Source of the DNA: Hypomyces perniciosus
Taxonomy: Eukaryota > Ascomycota > Sordariomycetes > Hypocreales > Hypocreaceae
Direction of reading: 5' to 3'
DNA: 64,000 bases
Assembly (NCBI GenBank): GCA_008477525.1
Contig: SPDT01000003.1
Coordinates: 806,001-870,000 of the forward strand
This document shows, one piece after another, positions 55,820 through 64,000 of this stretch (within the stretch, counting starts at the first letter, position 1; each line of letters starts with the position of its first letter). The notes under the pieces are model-generated. The model was not told the DNA's origin, made no database searches, and worked only from the letters and a program-made list of their open reading frames with translations. Made by a program: the position numbers and the translations under genes.

Positions 55820-58690
55820 GCTTGCCAGTCTGAGGAGCGCGGGAATCCTGGTACTACTACATGGTCAAACAAGGAAAGAGGCGCTATGGGGGGCATGTTA
55901 TATTAGGGGAAATCAGATAAAGAGTCAGAGAAAAAAATCTGATAAAGAACACTAGACATCAGTATCCACTTGATGGGGAAGAACTCGGTGGGAATGGAGC
56001 ATCGGGGTGGAGTGAATTCGGAAGATATCATAGCATAGTACTCCGTACTACATATTGCTCCGCTCATTGACTGAACAATGCTTCATCGTTCGCAGATTAC
56101 CTTCTACGCTAGGCGAAAATGCCCATCTAGTTCGGACCAACGTTCACTTTGGAGTCGGATTCGGGGCAACATTGGAGACACATTCTCCAGAGTTAGTGTG
56201 GTGGGTACTCCGTACATATGTATCAAACCAGCCGATGTAGGAAGATTGTATCTATCCCAATCCATATGGCATGACCTGCTCGGGCCATCTAATATCCAGC
56301 TTCCAATTCCGCAAGTTCCAGTGGTTGTGGGTTACATTGTGGAGGCAGACTAATTAGTAAATAAGCCCTAGATTATATGTACATACTCAGTGCTTGTGCT
56401 TATACATGTCTGTAGTATCTTCTCTGGATACTACTACTATGAGTACGCCCGAAATGACACACAGCTAATTCGTAAATGGCAACTTGTTTCTCTTATGTGA
56501 GCTGATGACTGCGCTGTAGCCATCGTCAATTATTATTGATAATGGCTGTTGCAGGTCGGTGAAGACGCTACGGAGTACCGTCGCAGGAGCTGTTCAATAC
56601 GAGAACTAGCCCTAATCAGGATATACCGCCCACTTTCACGGTATATATATTGATTGATAAGATGATCAGATAAAAATTTTTCATCTAGCTGCATGAAGCC
56701 CTCACCTTGTTGGGACAAAAGGCGTCATAATATGGGTCAAGCTTGCCCGGCTAATCCGCAGACAGCAAATAGCCCCTTAGGATTGCCCACTCAAAAGCTT
56801 GGCTGAACGCCGTCTCGGCCGCTACCGGTCCATTTAAAGGGAGTCTATAGGTAAGTCCGAAGCTTATTGTAAACTTCGGAAGCAGCCTCTCCGGAGTACT
56901 CCGTTCTGTCTTCTATTTCCGGATAACGGAGCAGTGGTGGTATGTAGTAGTTCCGTGGAATGCATCCCATACAACTAGCTCCTGTTGGTAATACCATGAT
57001 AACTTTCGAGTGCTCCATACATACTAGTACTATTCGTACATCACAGAACCTGTGAAACCCCGCTCAATGTAACATAAATTGCAACACCCTCTTTTATCTT
57101 TCAATAAATTGTACTGATAGATGAACTCTCTATTTCACTCGTAGTTCAGTACCGAAATAAGCGCAAATCACTATCTACTCGTAGACCAACCATAACTCCG
57201 ATGACTAAACAGCTTGTAATCTGCCTCTAGACACTTGACTACTGCTATTCCTATGTGCGGAGTAGGTAGAAGTACCTGAGATTCATGCGTGCTAGGTTGC
57301 TAGGGCAGGCTGAAGTTGAATCGCCGCGCATTAGCGTAGTACCGGATACAAAGGAGTTTGATCCATGTCCTCATTATCATACCCTTTTTTGATAAGATAC
57401 AAAAAAAAATCCGCTCGCGTGGACTCATCAGTTAATGATCGCCGTTGTCGGCTTTCAGTACGAGTACGGGTAATTCACGTATAAACAAAAAAGATACTCT
57501 TGCCATCCTGTATAAGACTTCCACGCACCCACATTTGGTATAAGCAATCTGCGCAAGGTGGAAATTGAAGCTATCCACACAGCCTATTTCCCACGCAACA
57601 ACCAGTTCAATGGAGTCTCTAGTGAGACTTTGCGGCGGCTTATGGCCGCGGATCATTCCCAATGCAAAATGCAGGAGACGGGTTGCATCCGTAATGGATA
57701 TGTTCTCTTAGACAGTGACTAATGTGTTCTGTAGTTCCCATATTTTTTTCAAGACGCATGCATGAACTCATATATGTGCAGCATCGCGTCAACTGTCAAA
57801 ATGTCGAACTGGAAACATTACTAATAATGATTTTGATGCTGCCCCAGTGGCTTAAATTATGCGCTGATCGGGACAGGTCGGCCCGAGTCGTTATCTGCAA
57901 GTGGGCTTGCACTCGGCGCGAATGATTTATGCATCACAACCCATGTTCAAGCCAGAGTGTCTCAAGTTTGGCCTCACGTCTTTTGCAACGCTGATGTGGT
58001 GCCTCCTCGCGAAGTTGCATCGTCGCGGCGGAATTTCTCTGGAAGCCCATGGAGGATTTGCATAATACTACTTCGTAGCACGGAGTAAGCACTGAATTAT
58101 TATTCACCTTCCAGTAATAAAACGCCACGGGCAATGACTGTTTGCGCCCCCAGATAGGGTTACATCAGGTCAGCGCGCAATCTGAGCATATTATTCAATC
58201 CACCATCTACCAGACAACTAGAGCAAGTCGGATATATTAAACCATCCGAAACACGGCAGAATGATGCGACCGATCAGCATCACGATGACCAATTTCTAAG
58301 ATTGTGGTGTAGAGGAGAGTGAAGGTCTTACAGTTACCTATTTAGGACGAGGAGACAGGATCTCTGTCGCCGAAGACGGCCCTTTTATCCGTCATTCGGG
58401 TCACATGATGCCGGCCCCCTGACACCACCGAGTCATGGCAATCCCAATCATCAATTACCCCGGACCGAATTTTAGATTAGATGTAAATTGTTCTTGGTTT
58501 GGAACATCTAGCCAAGCATATATCGTGGTGTAAGCCAGAACGTACTCTCAACCGCAGCTACCACACTCCCCCGAGTCATCTTGAAGGTAAAGTCAAAAGG
58601 CTACCATTCTTCAGCCTGTGGGCGCTATGCTGGGTTGTTGAGATCATATGACTCGAAAGAGAAACTCCATCATCCACTCCCTACCAATCG
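55820..58690. other. 2.9-kb gene-poor region upstream of the ferric reductase
   Basis: Apart from the GATA-type motifs, no gene is supported. TACTCCGTA-type motifs occur near 56040, 56203, 56570, 56896 and 58070-58085. Short open frames lack family features. Confidence 0.4.
55912..55945 (+). promoter_or_regulatory. paired ATCWGATAA motifs upstream of the ferric reductase
   Basis: ATCAGATAA at 55912-55920 and ATCTGATAA at 55937-55945 are perfect matches to the consensus bound by SreA/Sre1/SRE GATA-type iron repressors. They lie 93 and 118 nt before the ferric reductase start codon. A third copy, ATCAGATAA, is at 56665-56673. Iron-dependent repression is inferred from the motif and the gene's function. 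Confidence 0.65.
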
Positions 58691-58864
58691 TCCACCTTCC
58701 GTCCTGAGCGCTGGTTCCCCGAGTCACATCCTTACTACAATCCCATGTTCAAGGACGACTGCCGCGCCGTCTTCAGGCCCTTTAGCTTCGGCTCCCGCGA
58801 CTGCATCAGAAAGAACCTTGCCTCCTCGGAGATGCGCCTCATCACCACCAACCTCTGTTGGCAC
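58691..58864 (+). pseudogene. cytochrome P450 heme-binding-region relic
   Basis: An open stretch reads STFRPERWFPE, then NPMFKDDCRAVFRPFSFGSR and DCIRKNLASSEMRLITTNLCW. This is the P450 PERF-like segment and the FxxGxRxCxGxxLA heme-binding loop, including the heme Cys. The usual Gly after the Cys-Ile is Arg (CIRKNL for CIGKNL). Upstream I-helix and ExxR sequences are absent and the frame breaks after the W, so this is a C-terminal fragment, not a gene. Confidence 0.75.
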
Positions 58865-59039
58865 TTACCGTTATGCCGGGTTAGGAGACGTGGCACTCAA
58901 AGCAGCAGACTTTTGGCGTGTGGGAGAAGCGACCCTTTAATGTGACGCCGAAGCACAGGTAAAGTGCGTGAATTAACTATGCAGATGCAAAAAAAAAAAA
59001 AAATTGTTGAATATAAAGCAACAACCCTATTTCTGTGCA

Positions 59040-59760
59040 AGAGCAATATACTTTGAATTTGGCAAGAGAAATGTTTCTGGAACAGGCCCACCATGTTTAT
59101 CTTGGGCTGGGCTTGCAGCTGCGAGATAGCGTATTCCTCCTCGTAACTTGAAAAGAGATATACTGCAATATCCCGATACCAATTTAGTTTGCCAACAATA
59201 CTTTTGTGCCCATCTAGATGAGCTTTACGTTCCGAAATAGGATTTGAGATTGGCTTGTACTAGATTAGTTGTCTGGATGCAATGACATTGTGGTAGCCAA
59301 ATTAACTTACTGTAACAGCAACATTCACACCGGTCCAGGGCACAGCAGCTTGGGGCACAAGCTTCATGGGCTTATTAACCACCTCCATGATTCCTCAAAG
59401 TACCTAAAGCGACTGGCCCAGCCTATCGGGAAATTTCGCTTTCGCTGGATTCGTTGCCTGGGAGAGCTGGTTGGACACGAATGTCTCCATGGGATTCCAA
59501 TCTTCTTCTGTATTGAGATCCGTCGGTTATGAAGGGTCTGGATCATTTATCTCCGTCATGAGCTCCTTGAATTTCTTCATCAATGTCGGGTTGTCATCTT
59601 CGGGGTTGCTGAATGCCTTCTTCCAAAGTTTCTGCACATGCTTCAACGAATCCCCAGTGTTATCCTCGGTATTGTCCTGAGTTCGGTGAGGCGGATCCTT
59701 TATAGTCGGGGACAAATTTTTATGGACTTGATCGGTCTGATTCTCTTACTGGTTTGCCTC
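59040..59760 (-). pseudogene. NACHT_N-type NLR N-terminal relic
   Basis: On the minus strand, SLKHVQKLWKKAFSNPEDDN and PTLMKKFKELMTEIN, then (after an in-frame TAA) ETFVSNQLSQATNPAKAKF, further stops, and MKLVPQAAVPWTGVNVAVT followed by a GTAAGT donor. After a gap come DGHKSIVGKLNWYRDIAVYL and FSSYEEEYAISQLQ. This order (LW..A, VPQAA..WTGV, I..K..WY) is characteristic of the N-terminal domain of fungal NWD/NACHT proteins. Several stops and the absence of a NACHT domain downstream show it is a relic. Confidence 0.7.
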
Positions 59761-61497
59761 AGACCTTTGGTCCATACGAATTACTTAGACAGAGAGAAAG
59801 AAGCGGCATATAATAATTAGTTGACTTATTATGACTGTTTAATATTATATATTACTATATACATTAGTACTCCAAATCCTCACTTTTCATACCAAAAAGT
59901 AGCTCAGCGAAATCAGCTAGATGTACGAATTATAACCCTTTTTTGTGTCATCCAACTCATGATCCCAGAGAGAAGACTGAGAAGCTCTTGGCGTTCTCCA
60001 TCACAACTTTTTGGGCCAATGATAGAAACCTATGAAAATATTATCTTCCGATGTATGCAGGTTCGATAAGTCGACCCCCGTATTTTGTATGTACTATTAC
60101 TATTGGCCTCGGTTATCCACACCAAACCACAGCCGGGAGGTAAACGTGCCTTGAGAAATGAACTATTCTTGTAAACATCGAATTAAATTATGAATATTAC
60201 TAAAGTTAGTAGTACTCAATAAACAATAGCAACTCTTGAATTTTATGAACCCTTAACTATAATAGTTCCTAGATAGGTAGAAAATAGTGGAATCAAGTCA
60301 CAGTACCGGCACCATGCTAGTATATTCTAAGATCCAGAAAGGTTTTATAAAGTGCTAAAAAATATGTATGAAGTGCTAATAGTACTATGCGTTTTGATGG
60401 AGGACACTTGCACGCCACAACACCGCACTCACGGCCGAGGGGGATTGCGAAAGCACGTAAGTTGCTAACACAAGAGATAGAGCCACCAAGCTGTCAATTC
60501 TCAATTAACAGGTAAATGGTATCATTTGATCATAGTCAATGCAAAGAGGCCGAAGGCTCAACGGGCTAGCAGCGCAACATTGATCCTTCGAAAAGTCAAG
60601 TGTGTTGTGTGGAAAAAGGTGGTTGTTGTTTTGATCTAAGGTACCTAGGTAGCTAATGAAAAGGCCTTATAAAGCTGAGGACCTAGGAAAGTAACTACGG
60701 AGTACCTAAAAGGGAAAGGATAAGCCAAATAGGGGAAGGACCACTTCCCCCGTCGAAGCGTCTCGCAGCCAAGATATCACTAGTATAAAGAAAAAAACTT
60801 GACGTTTATAGTTTAACTTAACATTAGAGTATTCGCATAAGTATTACTAATAGGCTTGTGCTATCAGGTATCTATGTTTAGTTATTAAGTATCCATAAAG
60901 AGCGGGCCTGGAGGTGCAGTCTCTAGCGTTAGTGGCTAAGTGCCGATTTCCGGAAGAGGATACAGCTTTTTATATATTGTTAAGGATTTGTGATACTACA
61001 TATAAAAAGATCTAAGTCATTTTTCTGAATATAATAGAATATTTAAATAATTTAACTCAATATGTCTCGCACTAGTAGGGTTAGGGTTATGAGCCATACA
61101 TCCACTTTTTAGATACTTGTTTACTAAGCGTAAATGCTTAATGATTATAGGACTCTACTCCGTATTTCTATTAATATTACTATATACTTACTTTTTTACC
61201 TTTATAAAGGTATAAGATTATGATTAATATCTCTTTAGTGCTCAGCACCTCCTTAGTACTTCTTTTATTCTCGTTAATTATTGTGAAACTAGCTGTATAG
61301 ACTATTCATACCCACTTGCTTACATGAAATATCGGTGAAACACTTGTAGTACTCGTTGTATTTTCCCGAGGAGATTTACCGCCAGCTTGCGACTTTAGTG
61401 TCATATAACAGCCCCCTCAAGGTTCAACCCCTCAGCACATCTGACTATCAGATCGCAATCAACAAAGATCTTCCAACTGCAACATTTAAAAGTCACA
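59761..61497. other. AT-rich gene-poor region
   Basis: 1.7 kb, strongly AT-rich in 60180-60400 and 60780-61330, with no supported gene. TACGGAGTACC is at about 60697 and CTACTCCGTA at about 61155. The final 140 nt are less AT-rich and presumably form the promoter and leader of the next gene. Confidence 0.45.
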
Positions 61498-63648
61498 ATG
61501 GGTCTAACTTCAACACCACCAGACTATCTGAACCGTGTGTATGCTGGTGTGGTTGGCAAGATCATTGGCGTCTACCTCGGTCGCCCCTTTGAGGGTTGGA
61601 CTCACCAAGATATCCTCAAAAAGTTGGGACCTATCCACAGCTACGTCCATGAAAAGGTTGGCGTGCCTCTAGTTGTAACAGACGATGATGTTTCGGGAAC
61701 GTTCACCTTTGTGCGTGCCCTTGAGGAGCACCCGATTGGCGACAGGAAACGCCAGCAGCCCGTCATCACGAGCGAGCAGATTGGCAAGACATGGCTCAAC
61801 CACGTTGTCGAGCGCCGTAGCACACTCTGGTGGGGCGGCAAAGGCATATCGACTGAGCACACTGCCTATCTGAATTTGAAACATGGAATCCCGGCGCCAC
61901 TAAGCGGTGCCATCGCCACCAATGGTCAGACGGTGGCAGAACAGATTGGAGCTCAGATTTTCATCGATGGTTGGGCATTGGTGTCACCTGGTCAGCCAGA
62001 CCTGGCAGCTGAATTGGCTGAGGCGGCAGGATCAGTGAGCCATGATGGCGAATCTGTGTATGCCGCCAAGTTGTGGGCGGCTATGGAGGCTGAGGCATTC
62101 GTAAGCAAGGACGTCGATCATCTCTTGGATACAGGACTTCAGTACATTCCGAAGGACTCTCTCATCGCAGCTGTCATTGGGCAGGTTCGTGAGTGGGCCA
62201 GGGCTGACAAAGACTGGTTGGCAACCCGCCAGCGTATCGAGGATACATATGGCTATGACAAGTTTCACGGTTGGTGCCACGTCATCCCGAACCATGCCAT
62301 CATGATCATGGCACTGATCTACGGTGGGCACGATTTCCACGAGGCAATGCACATCATTAACACGTGCGGGTGGGATACCGACTGTAATTCGGGGAACGTG
62401 GGGTGCTTGGTCGCCATTATGCACGGTATGGAGAGTTTCGAAGGCGGACCAGACTGGAGAGGGCCTGTTGCTGACCGCGCCATCATATCCGACGGAGACA
62501 ATGGCTACTCAATTAACAATGCTGCTCGTATCGCCATTGACATAGCCAACACCGGGCGGAGGTTGGTAGGCGAGAAACCACTGCCTCCACCGAAGGATGG
62601 CGCGCAATTCCACTTCACTTTACCTGGAAGCGTACAGGGTTTCCAAACAGCGACAAATAGTACAGCATCCGCAGTTGTTGAGCAAGCAGTCGACGAGGGA
62701 AATGGACCTGGCCTCGCAGTACGTCTATCCGGATTGTGGAAGGACGCCCAACCCGTCGAGGTCTTGACACCGACGTTTACCCCCAAAGAGATACGTGAGA
62801 TGGAAAAAGTCTACCAGCTGATGGCTTCTCCGCTGGTTTATCCTGGCCAGCGAGTAAGGGCAATGGTACGGGCAGCTAAAGAGAATACGGCGGCCGTAAG
62901 GGTCTGCCTGAGATTAAGAGTGTATGATTCAAATGACGATTTAGTGACTGTGGAAAGCGAGTCATCAGTTATTCTACACCCGGGCAATGATTTGCAGTCA
63001 TTGGGGTGGACCATTCCGGATAACATGGAAAGTCAACCTATTGAGAGCATCGGCATCGCCATCTTCGCCGCTGACCGGCCCATGAAAGGTACTGTCTGGC
63101 TTGATAGCCTGAGATGGGATGGTGTCCCAGATATGATGTTGCAACGACCCAAAAAGAGGCCTAGTGAGTTCTGGGGTCGTGCGTGGGTAAGCAACGTGGA
63201 CCACTGGCATCACTTCATTGATCCGGCCGTATGCATCGCTCAAGACAAAGGCAGAGGAATCATCAGCTATGGCACAAGAGAGTGGACCGATTACCGCCTC
63301 TCAATCTTTCGGTTCAAAGTGTCACTCGATGCGTCTGCTGGTGTCGCTATTAGGGTCCAGGGGTTGAACCGATATTACGCACTGGTGTTCAACCAAGGCA
63401 GGAAGAGCGTTTCCATTGTGAAAGCTTTGGATGAGAAGACAATTGAGTTGGCTCGTGTGGACTTTGCCTGGCAAATGGATGCTTACTACGACATTACCTT
63501 GGAGGCAAACGGCACGAAATTGAAGGGAATTGTGGAGGGTAAAGAGGTCTCCGCGGAAGACGACCAATATGCAGGGGGTGGTCTGGGGTTTATCGTGACG
63601 GATGGATCAGTTGCGGGGGAACGTATAAAGATATCACCTGTGTCGTAA
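61498..63648 (+). CDS. ADP-ribosylglycohydrolase family protein with C-terminal sandwich domains
   Basis: A single 2.15-kb exon encodes 716 aa. Residues 1-370 form an ADP-ribosylglycohydrolase-type domain: AGVVGKIIGVYLGRPFEGW near the start, the metal-binding acidic cluster TDDDVSGTF (D62-D64), NHAIMIMALIYGGHDFHEAM, and GWDTDCNSGN with D293 and D295. These Asp clusters correspond to the magnesium sites of ARH/DraG enzymes. Residues about 380-550 and 560-716 look strand-rich (for example LGWTIPD and AWVSNVDHWHHF, SYGTREWTDYRLSIFRFKV), resembling the laminin-G/glycosidase-associated sandwich domains of bacterial relatives. Substrate could be an ADP-ribosylated molecule or another N-glycoside. 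The absence of introns and the bacterial-like architecture allow a transfer origin, which is inference. Confidence 0.85.
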   Translation: MGLTSTPPDYLNRVYAGVVGKIIGVYLGRPFEGWTHQDILKKLGPIHSYVHEKVGVPLVVTDDDVSGTFTFVRALEEHPIGDRKRQQPVITSEQIGKTWLNHVVERRSTLWWGGKGISTEHTAYLNLKHGIPAPLSGAIATNGQTVAEQIGAQIFIDGWALVSPGQPDLAAELAEAAGSVSHDGESVYAAKLWAAMEAEAFVSKDVDHLLDTGLQYIPKDSLIAAVIGQVREWARADKDWLATRQRIEDTYGYDKFHGWCHVIPNHAIMIMALIYGGHDFHEAMHIINTCGWDTDCNSGNVGCLVAIMHGMESFEGGPDWRGPVADRAIISDGDNGYSINNAARIAIDIANTGRRLVGEKPLPPPKDGAQFHFTLPGSVQGFQTATNSTASAVVEQAVDEGNGPGLAVRLSGLWKDAQPVEVLTPTFTPKEIREMEKVYQLMASPLVYPGQRVRAMVRAAKENTAAVRVCLRLRVYDSNDDLVTVESESSVILHPGNDLQSLGWTIPDNMESQPIESIGIAIFAADRPMKGTVWLDSLRWDGVPDMMLQRPKKRPSEFWGRAWVSNVDHWHHFIDPAVCIAQDKGRGIISYGTREWTDYRLSIFRFKVSLDASAGVAIRVQGLNRYYALVFNQGRKSVSIVKALDEKTIELARVDFAWQMDAYYDITLEANGTKLKGIVEGKEVSAEDDQYAGGGLGFIVTDGSVAGERIKISPVS

Positions 63649-63674
63649 TAGTTACGATGAGATTCAATTCAAGA

Positions 63675-63701
63675 TACTACTACTACTACTACTACTACTA
63701 C
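63675..63701. repeat. TAC trinucleotide microsatellite, 9 units
   Basis: A perfect (TAC)9 run directly downstream of the ADP-ribosylglycohydrolase-like gene and ending in CTCCG. The remaining 300 nt of the window hold no supported gene. Confidence 0.95.
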
Positions 63702-64000
63702 TCCGAACCAGCCGTCTTGGCACAATAGTATATCTAGTCTGTTCATCAAAGGCTTATCTCCCCATTTTTTCAATGGGTCTACGTGGTAATGTCAGATTTG
63801 TTGACTCGCTATGCCGGTAATCTCGGATGAATAGCGTCTCGTAGGGGTAGCGGATGGCAACTGCCGATGAAGGATACGGCGATACTCGATCAAGACTAGA
63901 GCACTGGGCTTATTTACTACATGCTGACAACTTTGGAGGGGGTGGAGTGTTCTAATTTGAAGTCTAGCCAGAGTTCGAAATTCTTCCTGTTCCAGAAACA

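Noticed and set aside
61078..61089. GGGTTAGGGTTA, a telomere-like pair of repeats
   Set aside because: Only two units within AT-rich DNA. This is too short to claim an internal telomere or a chromosome end.
1..64000. tRNA, rRNA or CRISPR features
   Set aside because: I found no convincing cloverleaf, rRNA-like or spacer-repeat pattern by eye. A covariance-model scan would be needed to exclude tRNAs fully, and CRISPR arrays are not expected in a fungal nuclear genome.

Overview
The window comes from a filamentous ascomycete (Pezizomycotina, most likely Sordariomycetes/Hypocreales). The genes are spaced and intron-poor, with short introns of about 50-150 nt carrying CTAAC-type branch points. 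Family content is typically fungal: a Zn2Cys6 regulator, an AAT-family permease, a ferric reductase, a dynactin p25 subunit, a NACHT/ankyrin protein and a 2EXR-type protein. The species cannot be fixed from sequence alone. Exon boundaries were built by hand from splice signals and checked for phase.

1-8300 is a housekeeping block. It holds the end of an unknown gene, a small acidic protein, a PRXL2/AAED1-like thioredoxin-fold protein, a P-loop nucleoside-kinase-like protein, methionine aminopeptidase 2 and a PRELI/UPS lipid-transfer protein. 8300-21300 is an accessory, gene-poor region. It contains three decayed relatives of one family (two minus, one plus) that join ubiquitin-like fragments to RGG/zinc-knuckle sequences behind the same GCACGTGC element, plus tandem repeats, an inverted repeat and other relics.

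21300-41260 is mixed: amino-acid permease and its decayed partial copy, divergent Zn2Cys6 regulator and SDR, a 2EXR-type protein, FAD synthetase, an unknown 285-aa protein, a SnoaL-like protein, dynactin p25 and a flavodoxin-fold FMN reductase.

41400-52960 is the most striking part. An 1818-residue NLR-like protein (alpha/beta-hydrolase fold, NACHT-like domain, about 20 ankyrin repeats, ZZ finger) is followed by a 314-aa protein of unknown function. Divergent from that is an ankyrin-subtilisin fusion. The layout resembles a fungal allorecognition or innate-immunity locus, and resembles in organisation (not demonstrably in homology) protease/effector pairs such as HET-Q2/HET-Q1. Next comes a ferric reductase whose promoter has two ATCWGATAA iron-repressor motifs. 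After that lies a long AT-rich gene-poor stretch with P450 and NACHT_N relics, and then an intronless two-domain ADP-ribosylglycohydrolase family gene. Short TACTCCGTA-type motifs recur throughout the intergenic DNA.
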